Shown here: in pieces, positions 18,336 through 27,621 of the stretch
Numbering within the stretch: position 1 is the first letter of the stretch
Layout of the letters: each line of letters starts with the position of its first letter
Position numbers and translations under genes: made by a program
NCBI GenBank assembly: GCA_013375495.1
Contig: JABXKC010000016.1
Span: 1 to 64,000, forward strand
Direction of reading: 5' to 3'
Length of the DNA: 64,000 bases
Source: Promethearchaeota archaeon
GTDB lineage: Archaea; Asgardarchaeota; Lokiarchaeia; Sigynarchaeales; SOKP01
Notes under the pieces: model-generated
The model's database searches: none
Told to the model about the DNA's origin: nothing
What the model saw: only the letters and a program-made list of their open reading frames with translations

Positions 18336-19334
18336 ATGGCTTTTAAAAATATAAAATCAGAGATAAAGGAAGAAACAACGAATAGTGTAAATATATGGAG
18401 CGAGAAATCGGGGTTAATGATGATTTTAACAACACCATCAATAATTCTTTTTAAAAAAACATTATTTAAAGATATGTTTAAAATTCCTAAATTAGTCGTT
18501 TCTATCATTCTAATGATTCTTGGGCCACTAATGGCTATTCTTACTATTCCTACAGGTATAGTGTTTTATTACAATTCATTAAATGATTATCTTGGTTTAA
18601 TTTATAGCTTTTACACGTACTGTATGATGTTTCCAATTATTCTTACTGTTGTTGGTGCTCCTCTTATTGCAGAAGAGTTGAAATCTGGAACAATGCTAAC
18701 GCTCATAAGTAAACCAATTTCAAGAGGAGGAATTTTGACTACCAAATATCTAGCTCTTACCTGTTTCGGCTTTGTAATTAATTTAGCAACATTATCTTTA
18801 ATAACTTTAATCGCTCCATTAAAATATGACTTTGAGGGTGTGGCAGAATTTTTCGTTATAAATCTACTCTTTTCTCTAATAGTTCAATTCTTCTTTCAGA
18901 CTGTCGCTTATAGTTTTTCTTGTTTATTTAAAAAGACGCGAAATGCCGTATTAATACCTTTATTAATTATTATCATTACTTTTTTTGTATTAATGACTTT
19001 TCGGCCATTATTTATGTATATGTATTTGGATGATAGTGATGTTCCAATATACATCCAATTTCAATTATATCATTTTGATTTGGGCTATCATTTGTTTAAT
19101 GCGTATATAGGAATTTTAAATATCATTTCGGGGGGAATTTCTGAGAATATGATGTATTTCCTTTACACATTTGGGCTGTATACTCAAGAATATGATCCTG
19201 ACACCTGGGAGGTCACTTTTACTCGAAACGATTTCTATTCACCTTTAGGCTCCTTAATTTTGCTGCTCTCAATAGCTATTGGGTTAATTCTTTTAGGATA
19301 TTTCCTCTTTAAAAAGCGAGATATCTCGAGATAA
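18336..19334 (+). CDS. ABC-2 type transporter permease
   Basis: 332-residue integral membrane protein with about six predicted helices (beginning near residues 50, 85, 130, 165, 195 and 305). It carries the ABC-2 feature AEELKSGTMLTLISKPISRGG (about 110-130) between the second and third helices, where the coupling helix contacts the ATPase. A soluble, mostly charged N-terminal stretch of about 30 residues precedes the first helix, and the protein ends FKKRDIS. It is translated one base after the ATPase gene, forming the membrane half of the exporter. Substrate unknown. Confidence 0.88.
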   Translation: MAFKNIKSEIKEETTNSVNIWSEKSGLMMILTTPSIILFKKTLFKDMFKIPKLVVSIILMILGPLMAILTIPTGIVFYYNSLNDYLGLIYSFYTYCMMFPIILTVVGAPLIAEELKSGTMLTLISKPISRGGILTTKYLALTCFGFVINLATLSLITLIAPLKYDFEGVAEFFVINLLFSLIVQFFFQTVAYSFSCLFKKTRNAVLIPLLIIIITFFVLMTFRPLFMYMYLDDSDVPIYIQFQLYHFDLGYHLFNAYIGILNIISGGISENMMYFLYTFGLYTQEYDPDTWEVTFTRNDFYSPLGSLILLLSIAIGLILLGYFLFKKRDISR

Positions 19335-19337
19335 TAA

Positions 19338-19343
19338 TTTTTT
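19338..19343 (+). terminator. T-rich terminator after the ABC operon
   Basis: A run of six T residues begins 4 nt after the permease stop codon and is followed by further T-rich sequence before the rpo3 promoter region. Confidence 0.35.
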
Positions 19344-19471
19344 CTTATTTTAATTAATTCGAGAAATTTTTATTAATCCTTTTTCTCATATTTTTTTTCT
19401 CTAAACAGTAAAATTTATCTTAAATTGCATATTTCTACAAGTATCTAATACATTATTTACAATTATAAAAC

Positions 19472-20323
19472 TTGTTAAAGCCTATGCTCCCCTTAAAACT
19501 AGATATTCTTGAACAATCTGAACATAAATTAGTATTGGTAATTGAAGGCATCTCAATTGAAATGATCAACGCTCTTAGAAGGATTATGCTTACAGAGATA
19601 CCAGTCATGGCGATAGACGAGGTTATTATTTTAAAGAATGATTCTCCGTTATATGACGAAATTATTTCCCATAGACTTGGACTTATTCCTCTTAAAACAG
19701 ATTTAGATGTATACAAATTACCACAAGAATGCGAATGTGGTGGATTTGGGTGTCCATTATGTCAAGTTTCTTTAACCTGCGAAATTACTAATAACACTAA
19801 TAACCCTTTAGAGATATATTCGGGTGATTTAAAATCAAATGACCCAAAAATAATACCAGTCGATCCTAACATCCCGATTGTTAAAATTGATAAGAATGAT
19901 AAGATAATTATCGAAGCTTATGCAATCTTAGGACTAGCTAAAGTTCATGCAAAATGGCAGGCCATTTCAAATGTGGCTTATAGACATTATCCTTTTGTTG
20001 AATTTGATGAAAATTTATTAAAAAATCCAGAACAAAACCGCTTAATAGTTAAGATGTGTCCTGAAAAGCTATTCAAATTAACTAATAATGAATCTTTAAA
20101 ACTAAAAGAGGATTATTGGAAGTATTGCACTTTATGTATGTCTTGTAAGAATAATTCAGAAGATAAAATTAAGGTTAGTCTTAAAGAAGATGTATACATT
20201 CTTTCAATAGAAAGTGATGGAGTTTTAGAATATAAAGTACTAATTAACCAAATCTTCAAGATATTTAATGAGAAGATTGATGAATTTATTTCAAATTTAG
20301 AAGAACTTGATATAGAATCTTAG
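19472..20323 (+). CDS. rpo3: DNA-directed RNA polymerase subunit Rpo3 (RpoD)
   Basis: Archaeal RNA polymerase subunit D, equivalent to eukaryotic RPB3 and half of bacterial alpha, which starts assembly with Rpo11. 283 residues from TTG; ATG at 19484 (residue 5) is an alternative, with a TATA-like ATTATTTAC about 29 nt upstream. Motifs are EMINALRRIMLTEIPVMAID and SHRLGLIPLKTDL. Two Cys groups are present: CECGGFGCPLC (about 87-97) and a second set CPEKLF ... CTLCMSC. The latter, one Cys followed by CxxCxxC, matches the single iron-sulfur cluster arrangement of some archaeal RpoD proteins. It precedes the L18e-L13-S9 genes as in other archaea, but a transporter gene intervenes. Confidence 0.94.
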   Translation: MLKPMLPLKLDILEQSEHKLVLVIEGISIEMINALRRIMLTEIPVMAIDEVIILKNDSPLYDEIISHRLGLIPLKTDLDVYKLPQECECGGFGCPLCQVSLTCEITNNTNNPLEIYSGDLKSNDPKIIPVDPNIPIVKIDKNDKIIIEAYAILGLAKVHAKWQAISNVAYRHYPFVEFDENLLKNPEQNRLIVKMCPEKLFKLTNNESLKLKEDYWKYCTLCMSCKNNSEDKIKVSLKEDVYILSIESDGVLEYKVLINQIFKIFNEKIDEFISNLEELDIES

Positions 20324-20454
20324 ACATTTAAATTTATTTCGCTTCGCCACTATATCAAAGATAACTACCATCTAAAAACTAAACTTAAAAGAGATTTTTA
20401 AATTTCCTAAATAAAGTGACATTTTTTAAAATAAAAACCATTTCACTTAATTGA

Positions 20455-21750
20455 ATGAACCTTCAAGCAATAATTTTAATTTTGGTTTTATTTGGAATTT
20501 TTATGGCTTTTTTTTCTCAAAGTAAATTCGACTACTTCCCTATTGCTTTAATTATAGGAGCTATCGCAGTAGTATCAATGCTCACTTTTGGTAATGTCAC
20601 TGAGGCAGAAATTTTAGGATTTATCAATTTTAACACGTTAATATTCATATTTGCCATGCAAATAGTTATCTATTTTGCAACTCATAACCGTATCTTGGAA
20701 TATCTCGCAATTAAATTGATCCATATCACGAAGGGAGATAACCGCTTATTTTTCTATATTATTTGCCTGTTTACAGGCACACTTGTTGCATTCATTGAGG
20801 ATTTAACCCTCTCTTTGATATTGGTTCCATTGATCTACAGAACTTGCCGAGCGTTAGAGATACCAGCTGGTACCTATATGATGGGGATGACTATTACTAT
20901 AAACATCGGTGCAATCCTCACTCCTATCTCGAGTTTAAAAAATTTAATAATTGGTGAGGAATTTGGGTGGGGTTTTGGAGAATATTTTGCCAATATGGGT
21001 ATTTTATTTCTAATTTCGCTATTATCTACCATTTTCTTGATAGATCGTTTCATATTAAAAAAAGAAGAAAAGCCAACTGAAAAAAACAAGAAGATACTAA
21101 TATCTATGCTTGACCCAAGTATCGTTATCCGAAGCAAGAAGTACTTTATTATGACAATTATCATTATTGTTATAACTTTCGTGTTTATGTTCTTAGGATT
21201 CGAACCTGCCCTTGTTTCTGTCATATCTGCAGCTATTCTTCTTCTAATTCACTATAAAGATACTAGTTTCTCGGATATTAAAAACGAGATCGTGTGGAAA
21301 ATCATCATTGTATTCGCGATCTTGTTCATTCTTTCTAATTCCTTATCGTATTTTGGCTTTTCAGAGTTGATTTCATCAGGATTGGTCAATTTGTTAAATG
21401 ATAACATTTATCTAGCCGTATTGATAACATTGGGCGTTTCTTCTCTTATGTCCGCATTTCTTGCCGGCACACCCGTTACCATTATTCTTCTCCCGATTTT
21501 TTCGACATTCATAGGAAAAGGTTTTTTTCCTAACCCGATCATCATTGCTTTCATAAGTGGTGTTAATATGGCAGGTAATTTTTTACCACAAGGTTCTGCA
21601 TGTGATCTTCTCACCCTAACATTAGCAAAAAAATATGAAGTGGTGAATTTAGATTACAAGCGTTTACTAAAAAACGGTGCTCTTTTCGCTATGATTCACC
21701 TTTTTATTATTTTGGGATATACGATGGTTTACACTTTAATTTTAAGTTAG
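20455..21750 (+). CDS. ArsB/NhaD-family (ion transporter superfamily) permease
   Basis: 431-residue membrane protein with about 11-12 helices, of the ion-transporter superfamily that includes ArsB, NhaD and the P (pink-eyed dilution) protein. Characteristic elements are FIEDLTLSLILVPLIYRTC (about 124-142) and MGMTITINIGAILTPISSLKN (about 145), with a matching repeat near 340-385 (LAGTPVTIILLPIF, GVNMAGNFLPQGSACDLL). These two inverted half-repeats form the substrate site in the superfamily. The transported ion (Na+, arsenite or another anion) cannot be assigned. It sits between rpo3 and L18e, an unusual interruption of a conserved archaeal cluster. Confidence 0.82.
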   Translation: MNLQAIILILVLFGIFMAFFSQSKFDYFPIALIIGAIAVVSMLTFGNVTEAEILGFINFNTLIFIFAMQIVIYFATHNRILEYLAIKLIHITKGDNRLFFYIICLFTGTLVAFIEDLTLSLILVPLIYRTCRALEIPAGTYMMGMTITINIGAILTPISSLKNLIIGEEFGWGFGEYFANMGILFLISLLSTIFLIDRFILKKEEKPTEKNKKILISMLDPSIVIRSKKYFIMTIIIIVITFVFMFLGFEPALVSVISAAILLLIHYKDTSFSDIKNEIVWKIIIVFAILFILSNSLSYFGFSELISSGLVNLLNDNIYLAVLITLGVSSLMSAFLAGTPVTIILLPIFSTFIGKGFFPNPIIIAFISGVNMAGNFLPQGSACDLLTLTLAKKYEVVNLDYKRLLKNGALFAMIHLFIILGYTMVYTLILS

Positions 21751-21856
21751 GAGATTATTGTTCTGCGAACAAGAAAGGACCTAAGGAAAAAAAAAAATAA
21801 TCCCACTGAATTCTTTCTAAGCACTAGAGGATAAGATACTAAAATAAATCAAAAAA

Positions 21857-21865
21857 ATATTTAAG
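21857..21865 (+). promoter_or_regulatory. TATA-box candidate for the L18e-L13-S9 operon
   Basis: ATATTTAAG lies 54-62 nt upstream of the L18e ATG, predicting a start near 21887. This suggests the ribosomal genes have their own promoter rather than relying on rpo3. Confidence 0.4.
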
Positions 21866-21918
21866 TTTTGGGCAATTCTCAAGATTAATTTTCTAATATT
21901 TAATCAATTGAGCACAAA

Positions 21919-22275
21919 ATGAGCCATCGAATAACGGGACCAAGTAATTATTACAATAGGAAACTGATTCGCGAATTGTGGAAGACTAAAAGAAGAATTT
22001 GGAGAAAGGTTTCAAAAAAACTATCAGGAGCTAGGAGGGACCGAGTAGAAGCGAATCTCTATAGAATCAATAAAAGAACTAAAGAGAATGATGTAATAGT
22101 TGTCCCGGGTAAGGTATTAGGTGTTGGTGATATTGACCATAAATTAACTATTGCTTGTTTAGATTGCTCTAAGGCCGCTCAAAAAAAAATAGAATCTTCA
22201 GGTAGTAAGTTAATGTCGATAGAAGAACTATTTGAGCAAAATCCCGAGGGGAAAAATGTAAAAATATTTTTTTAA
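21919..22275 (+). CDS. rpl18e: Large ribosomal subunit protein eL18 (L18e)
   Basis: 118-residue archaeal/eukaryotic ribosomal protein found only in these two domains. Recognised by the basic N-terminus (SNYYNRKLIRELWKTKRRIW) and the central VNLYRINKRT-like segment (EANLYRINKRTKEND). VVPGKVLGVGDIDHKLTIAC then leads to a C-terminus with SIEELFEQNPEGKNVKIFF. First gene of a three-gene ribosomal operon; L13 follows after 26 nt. Confidence 0.95.
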   Translation: MSHRITGPSNYYNRKLIRELWKTKRRIWRKVSKKLSGARRDRVEANLYRINKRTKENDVIVVPGKVLGVGDIDHKLTIACLDCSKAAQKKIESSGSKLMSIEELFEQNPEGKNVKIFF

Positions 22276-22301
22276 TAATAATAATATTGAGAGAGAGTTA
22301 A

Positions 22302-22772
22302 ATGCAAGAATACCTTTTAATGGACGCGAAGAACAAGATATTAGGAAGGTTTTGTAGCCAAGTAGCTAAAAAAGCGTTATTAGGTGAAAAAATCGTCATA
22401 ATAAATGCTAAGGATGCTATAATTAGTGGTTCTAAGCGGAATATTCACGAAAAATATTTAGGTAAATTAAACATTAGCACAGCAACAAACCCAAGGCGCG
22501 GACCTTTCTGGCCCAGAAGACCTGATACATTTATGAGAAATATTATTAAGAAGATGCTCCCAACAAAGAAAATAAGAGGTAAAGAAGCTCTAAAACGCGT
22601 ACATGTTTACATCGGAGCAATTCCAGAACGCTTTCAGAAGAAGTATCAGACATTAATTCCAACAGAAATACCTTTTTCAGACAAAAAAAGACTCTCGTAT
22701 TATAACAAGTATATTACACTAGAAAATCTTTGTTCGAGAATTGGCTGGAACAAATTAGAAATTGAGGCTTAA
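22302..22772 (+). CDS. rpl13: Large ribosomal subunit protein uL13 (L13p)
   Basis: 156-residue universal ribosomal protein of the archaeal type. Motifs are DAKNKILGRFCSQVAKKAL, IVIINAKDAIISGSK, RRGPFWPRRPDTFMRNIIKK and MLPTKKIRGKEALKRVHVYIG. A GAGAGAG element precedes the ATG. S9 starts 5 nt after its stop, so these two are tightly linked, as in most archaea and bacteria. Confidence 0.95.
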   Translation: MQEYLLMDAKNKILGRFCSQVAKKALLGEKIVIINAKDAIISGSKRNIHEKYLGKLNISTATNPRRGPFWPRRPDTFMRNIIKKMLPTKKIRGKEALKRVHVYIGAIPERFQKKYQTLIPTEIPFSDKKRLSYYNKYITLENLCSRIGWNKLEIEA

Positions 22773-22777
22773 ATCTT

Positions 22778-23194
22778 ATGTCAGAAAGAACTAAAGTAAT
22801 TCAGTCTTCAGGTAAAAGAAAAACAGCAATCGCTCGAGCTGTTTTAAAATATCCAGCTAAAGGACAGATTAAAATTAATAATGTCCCATTGGAAAAGTAC
22901 GAACCTGATATCGCAAGAATGCGCATTCAAGAAGTATTAGAAGTAATCGATCATCCTAAGATTCAAAAGTGCGACATTAATATTACTGTAAAGGGTGGGG
23001 GAAATATGGGGCAAACTGACGCTGTACGAATTGCAATTGCTAAATCTCTTAATAAATTTATAGGTACAAAAACTATTGAAAGGAGTTTTAGAGAATACGA
23101 CGAATCATTACTTTCTGGGGATTCAAGGAGAACTGAACCTAAACATTTTGGTGGAAAAAAAGCTCGAGCAAGAAGGCAAAAATCCTTTCGATAA
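22778..23194 (+). CDS. rps9: Small ribosomal subunit protein uS9 (S9p)
   Basis: 138-residue universal ribosomal protein. It carries SSGKRKTAIARAVLK, the GGGNMGQTDAVRIAIAKSL core, and the basic C-terminal tail KKARARRQKSFR that in ribosomes reaches the P-site tRNA. Third gene of the L18e-L13-S9 operon. In many archaea rpoN and rpoK follow; here the next gene (aroA) is convergent, so that continuation is missing. Confidence 0.95.
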   Translation: MSERTKVIQSSGKRKTAIARAVLKYPAKGQIKINNVPLEKYEPDIARMRIQEVLEVIDHPKIQKCDINITVKGGGNMGQTDAVRIAIAKSLNKFIGTKTIERSFREYDESLLSGDSRRTEPKHFGGKKARARRQKSFR

Positions 23195-23211
23195 TTTAAT
23201 GAAATTGGATT

Positions 23212-24537
23212 CTACTCTATTTTTTCAAAGATTGCTCCCAAATTTTTTATATCTTCTATAAAATTAGGATAAGAATCTTTAACAACTTCAATATCAGATA
23301 ATTGTGAAGGCGTTTTAGCAAATAAAGACGCTATTGTAAACGCCATAGCGACCCTATGATCATTTTCATGGCTGATGTCAATGCCTTCTAATTGATCACA
23401 GTGATAAATTATAAGTTTATCTTCTTCTTCTTTTACTTTAACTCCCATCTTGCTTAATCCTTGAGCCATGAGAGATAGCCTATCGCTCTCTTTACCTCGA
23501 ATACTTGAAGCATTATATATTTCTGTCTTGCCTTTTGCGAATGCTCCGACAACAGATAAAATTGGGAACAAATCGGGGGTATCTTCGATATCGACGGCTA
23601 ACCCCGTTAAAGGGTATTTGTTTATGTTTCCTTTAATGGAAATGCTGTTATTATCTTTAAATACCTCAATTTTAGCTCCCATCCTTTGTAGAACCTCGAT
23701 TATTTTTCTATCACCTTGAGGTTTGTCAAAATTGAGATTTCTTACAACAATTAGAGAATCTTCTGGAGAGAGTATAGCTGCGGCAATTATAAAAGAAGTA
23801 GAAGAAAAGTCCCCGGGTATATCGAAAGTTTGGGCTCTATAATTTTGTCCACATGTAATAACATATTTACCAACTTTTTTGTCATCTAAAATCTCCTGAA
23901 TGTTAATTCCAAATGAGTCCAATACATTTAAAGTAATTTTCACATAAGGGTATGATACTATAGGGGAAGTTATTTTAATGGTGATTGAATTAGTTTTCTT
24001 GCAATTTAATAGAGGGCACATCATAAGTAAGGCCGAAACAAACTGCGAGCTTTTATTACCTGGGATTTCAATCGTGTTACATTCTTTACCTTTTCGTTTG
24101 ATCGTTAAAAAATCTTCAGATAAATCGTAACTACCGCCAATAGATTTTAAAGCATTTAGTAACGGAATAATAGGCCGCTTCCTTTTCAAGAATTCTCCCG
24201 AAAAAGAAAGACCACCATCAATCAACATTGCTAGAGCACAAAAAATCCTAAGTGAGGTTCCAGAATTCTTGCAATCTAGAACATTTTTAATAGGTTTTAT
24301 TGATCCCCCGGTACTTTTGACTATATAGGTGTCCTCTGATACTCGGGAGATTCGATGACCTAAAGCCCTTATAATATCAATTGTAACTTCAACATCCCCA
24401 GAAATTAAAGGATTTTTAATTATTGATACCCCCTTAGCAAGGCTAGAAGCTATAAAAGCGCGATGCGAATAGCTCTTAGATGGCGGAGCAATAACTTCTC
24501 CTTGAAGTTTTGTTGTCGGAATAATTTTTAGTTTCAT
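23212..24537 (-). CDS. aroA: 3-phosphoshikimate 1-carboxyvinyltransferase (EPSP synthase)
   Basis: Shikimate-pathway enzyme that joins PEP to shikimate-3-phosphate. 441 residues, normal length. Motifs are VIAPPSKSYSHRAFIASSLA (15-34), LDCKNSGTSLRIFCALAML (about 86), the FSGEFLKRKRPIIPLL segment, PGDFSSTSFIIAAAIL (about 241), DTPDLFPILSVVGAFAKG (about 322) and SSIRGKESDRLSLMAQGL (about 343). It diverges from aroC, which follows in the same pathway, across about 220 nt containing both promoters. It converges on rps9 with a 17-nt gap. Confidence 0.96.
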   Translation of the reverse strand: MKLKIIPTTKLQGEVIAPPSKSYSHRAFIASSLAKGVSIIKNPLISGDVEVTIDIIRALGHRISRVSEDTYIVKSTGGSIKPIKNVLDCKNSGTSLRIFCALAMLIDGGLSFSGEFLKRKRPIIPLLNALKSIGGSYDLSEDFLTIKRKGKECNTIEIPGNKSSQFVSALLMMCPLLNCKKTNSITIKITSPIVSYPYVKITLNVLDSFGINIQEILDDKKVGKYVITCGQNYRAQTFDIPGDFSSTSFIIAAAILSPEDSLIVVRNLNFDKPQGDRKIIEVLQRMGAKIEVFKDNNSISIKGNINKYPLTGLAVDIEDTPDLFPILSVVGAFAKGKTEIYNASSIRGKESDRLSLMAQGLSKMGVKVKEEEDKLIIYHCDQLEGIDISHENDHRVAMAFTIASLFAKTPSQLSDIEVVKDSYPNFIEDIKNLGAIFEKIE

Positions 24538-24757
24538 TGAGCTGCTATCAACAATTAATGCAATAAGTTCTTAAATAAAAATAAAAGAAGACTTTGATTA
24601 TATTTCTATTTTATTTTTTGGTGTTTTTAATATCCTAAATTTAAATAACGAGATAGTTAGGATTCATAAAAAATAATAAGTGAAAACTACTCATAATATA
24701 TTAATCAAAATAGAAAGTTGATTGGAGCTTAAAATTTCTAAAAAGGATGACGGAAAA

Positions 24758-25867
24758 ATGGGAGACAATACATTTGGAACGAAATTTAAAATCACTTCGT
24801 TTGGAGAAAGTCATGGTAAAGTGGTTGGAGTGGTTATTGATGGAACCCCCGCGGGTTTAAAATTTGATTTAAACTACATCCAAAGTGAATTAGACAAAAG
24901 AAAACCAGGACAATCGAAGTTTACTTCAACTCGTAAGGAACAAGATAAAGTCGAAGTTTTATCGGGCATTTTTAATAACACCACAACGGGTGCTCCTATT
25001 TGTCTAATTATTAGAAATCAAGACGTAGATTCGTCAAACTATGAAAAGTCTAAAGGTTTGTTAAGACCCTCACATGTTGATTATGTAGCTTTGCAAAAAT
25101 ATGGTGACTACGCCGATTTTCGCGGTTCGGGAAGGTTTTCTGGAAGAATTACTGCGGGATATGTAATGGCGGGAGCTGTTGCGAAACAAATTTTGAATAT
25201 ATTCAATATTTCAATATTAGCATACACGAAAAGTATTGGCAGCATTGAAGATAATAAAGATCATTCTGTTGATAATCTCGAACCTCTCCTTCAACAGAGA
25301 AAAAATTCGCCAGTAGGAGCGTTAGATCTCGAACTTTCAACAAAAATGGAAGAAGAGATTGAGTTTGCTAAAAAAGATAACGATTCTGTTGGGGGTACTA
25401 TTTGCTGTGTAATTAATAATGTTCCTCCGGGTATGGGGGGACCTATTTTTAATAGCATTGAATCTAATATTAGTAAAGGGATTTTTTCTATACCCGCTAT
25501 AAAGGGAATTGAGTTTGGTGCAGGATTTAAAGCTTCAAGAATGAAGGGATCAGAACATAACGACCCATGGACGATTAAAAACGGTAAAATTAGAACTACT
25601 AAAAACGATTCTGGTGGAATTATTGGAGGAATATCAACGGGTATGCCTATCGTCTTTACATTAGCGGTGAAACCAACATCTTCAATAGGGATAGTTCAAA
25701 AAACAGTTAATGTTAAAACAATGGAAGAAGAAGATATAAAAATTGAAGGAAGGAACGATCCTTGCATAGTTCCTCGAGCAATTGTAGTTGTTGAATCTAT
25801 AGCGGCAATTGTCATTTTAGATTATTTACTAATTGAAGGAAGAGTACCAAGTGTTTTAGAAAATTAA
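24758..25867 (+). CDS. aroC: Chorismate synthase
   Basis: Converts EPSP to chorismate using reduced FMN. About 369 residues from ATG 24758 (MGDNTFGTKFKITSFGESHG), which matches the family's N-terminus and has GGATGA 8 nt upstream. A TTG 12 codons earlier at 24722 is less likely. Motifs are TSFGESHGKVVGVVIDG, KRKPGQSKFTSTRKEQD, DYADFRGSGRFSGRITAGYV and EFGAGFKASRMKGSEHND. The C-terminal FMN region contains GGIIGGISTGMPIVF and GRNDPCIVPRAIVV. It diverges from aroA and is followed after 15 nt by the Gfo/Idh/MocA gene, probably as one transcript. Confidence 0.97.
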   Translation: MGDNTFGTKFKITSFGESHGKVVGVVIDGTPAGLKFDLNYIQSELDKRKPGQSKFTSTRKEQDKVEVLSGIFNNTTTGAPICLIIRNQDVDSSNYEKSKGLLRPSHVDYVALQKYGDYADFRGSGRFSGRITAGYVMAGAVAKQILNIFNISILAYTKSIGSIEDNKDHSVDNLEPLLQQRKNSPVGALDLELSTKMEEEIEFAKKDNDSVGGTICCVINNVPPGMGGPIFNSIESNISKGIFSIPAIKGIEFGAGFKASRMKGSEHNDPWTIKNGKIRTTKNDSGGIIGGISTGMPIVFTLAVKPTSSIGIVQKTVNVKTMEEEDIKIEGRNDPCIVPRAIVVVESIAAIVILDYLLIEGRVPSVLEN

Positions 25868-25882
25868 AGGATTGGAGTAAAA

Positions 25883-27301
25883 ATGAAGAAGATAATTACT
25901 GCGATATTAATAGGAGCAGGTGAAAGAGGGATGGATTATTACGGTGGTTATGCCCTTAAATTTCCTGAAAAATTAAAGTTTGTCGCGGTTGCAGAACCTA
26001 TTCAATTTAGGAAAGAAAAGTTTGCGCGACTTCACGATATTCCATCAGAACGAACGTACAACAGTTGGGAGGAGGTTTTGGGTAATGAAAAATTCGCTGA
26101 TATTGCTTTCATATGCACCCAAGATCAAATGCATGTTGAACCCACTTTAGAAGCTCTTGACAAAGGGTATCATGTTTTATTGGAAAAACCCATGGCACAC
26201 ACTCTTGAAGGCTGCATTAAGATCGTCAAAAAGGTTGAAGAGACTAATAGAATATTTGGAATTTGCCATGTCTTAAGATATACAAATTTTTTTACAACAG
26301 TTAAAGACACTATTCAAAAAGGACTATTAGGAAACATTGTAAATATATCTCATCGAGAAAATGTGAGCTGGTACCACATGGCACACAGTTTTGTTAGGGG
26401 ATATTGGAGGAATGTAGATTTATCATCTCCTATGATACTAGCAAAGTGCTGTCATGATTTTGATTTACTCTATTGGATGGTTGGAGAAAAAGCAAAAAAA
26501 ATTAGCTCCTTCGGAGGTTTAAAACATTTTATACCTTCTAACGCACCTAAAGATTCTCCATATTACTGTGTAGAAGGATGTCCCATAGAAAATACTTGCT
26601 TGTACTACGCTCCAAGAATATATATTGATATCGTTCCTATAATCCAAATCTTAGAAAAAAGTAATCAATTTAGATTTAAAGTTCTAGCCAATTTAAGAAA
26701 AAACCATGTAAGACTACTAACTACCTTAAGTAAGCTAATTAAACTTGTACGCCGTTTGCGATATTGGAGAGAATGGCCAGTGATGCCCCTTTATTCAGGG
26801 CTTCCTGAAGAGGCTATTGAAGATTATTCCGATGAAACGAAAATGGAGATTCTAAAAACAAGCCCTTATGGTAGATGCGTTTATAAATGCGATAACGATG
26901 TAGTTGACCACCAAGTTGTTAATATCGAATTTGAGAACAATGTGACCGCCAATTTAATTATGCATGGATTTAGTGAACGAGAAGGGCGAACATTAAGAAT
27001 TGATGGTACTAAAGCTACATTAATAGGCCAATTCTTTGATTCAGGCCAAGAAATTATGTTGTTTGATCATTTTTCTGGTACTAAGAAAGTAATTTTTTCT
27101 CAAAAAATAACAAGTGATAGTTCTGGTCATAGTGGAGGTGATATCGCCTTAGTTGATGCTTTTTTAGAAACAGTTCATAATAGTGAATCTCAACCTTTAA
27201 TAAACGCTTTAGAAACTTTAGAAAGCCATCTTATGGCTTTTGCTGCTAATGAATCACGTTTGCAGGAAAAAGTTGTTGATATGGAAAAATACAGAAGCTA
27301 A
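25883..27301 (+). CDS. Gfo/Idh/MocA-family oxidoreductase with Cys cluster
   Basis: 472-residue NAD(P)-dependent oxidoreductase of the Gfo/Idh/MocA family, acting typically on sugars or inositols. The Rossmann domain opens with AILIGAGERGMDYYGGYAL (about 7-25), the catalytic EKP is in LLEKPMAHTLEG (about 99), and the C-terminal alpha/beta dimerisation domain includes AKCCHDFDLLYWMVG. An insertion carries CVEGCPIENTCLYYAPRIY (about 229-247) and later YGRCVYKCDND, four to five cysteines likely binding a metal. The GGAG before the ATG supports the start. It follows aroC by 15 nt, but a link to shikimate metabolism is not evident; the substrate is unknown. Confidence 0.87.
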   Translation: MKKIITAILIGAGERGMDYYGGYALKFPEKLKFVAVAEPIQFRKEKFARLHDIPSERTYNSWEEVLGNEKFADIAFICTQDQMHVEPTLEALDKGYHVLLEKPMAHTLEGCIKIVKKVEETNRIFGICHVLRYTNFFTTVKDTIQKGLLGNIVNISHRENVSWYHMAHSFVRGYWRNVDLSSPMILAKCCHDFDLLYWMVGEKAKKISSFGGLKHFIPSNAPKDSPYYCVEGCPIENTCLYYAPRIYIDIVPIIQILEKSNQFRFKVLANLRKNHVRLLTTLSKLIKLVRRLRYWREWPVMPLYSGLPEEAIEDYSDETKMEILKTSPYGRCVYKCDNDVVDHQVVNIEFENNVTANLIMHGFSEREGRTLRIDGTKATLIGQFFDSGQEIMLFDHFSGTKKVIFSQKITSDSSGHSGGDIALVDAFLETVHNSESQPLINALETLESHLMAFAANESRLQEKVVDMEKYRS

Positions 27302-27372
27302 AGGGAAAAATTGAACAATACATATTTTTAATTACTTTATCTTTATTAGATAAATATAGCAAAAAAAACTTT

Positions 27373-27621
27373 ATGTTTAATATGAGTAGAAAAATTGATA
27401 CATCTTCGCAGTTCATTGAATTCTATATTAAAAAGGGGCATTACTTAGTTGAGCTTTCCGAAAATCATTTCAAAAACAAGGAGTATAAAAAGTGTCTCGA
27501 ATTGCTCTCTCAAGCGCATGGGATGTTTGAAAAGGGAGGGGAAAAAGAGGAAGCAGAGAAAGTTAAATTAAAATTTGATGATATTAAAAAAACATTCTTT
27601 AAAAATAATAGTAATCATTAA
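27373..27621 (+). CDS. Small TPR-like helical protein
   Basis: 82 residues, predicted as two to three helices resembling a single tetratricopeptide-type hairpin (HYLVELSENHFKNKEYKKCL, ELLSQAHGMFEKGGEKEEAE). No cysteine cluster or membrane segment. ATG at 27382 (residue 4) is an alternative start. Its last four bases overlap the convergent Mut7-C gene. Function unknown. Confidence 0.55.
   Translation: MFNMSRKIDTSSQFIEFYIKKGHYLVELSENHFKNKEYKKCLELLSQAHGMFEKGGEKEEAEKVKLKFDDIKKTFFKNNSNH

Noticed and set aside
20874..21224. 116-codon minus-strand frame inside the ArsB/NhaD-type transporter
   Set aside because: Antisense frame in a membrane protein gene, with Ile-rich composition mirroring the real coding strand.
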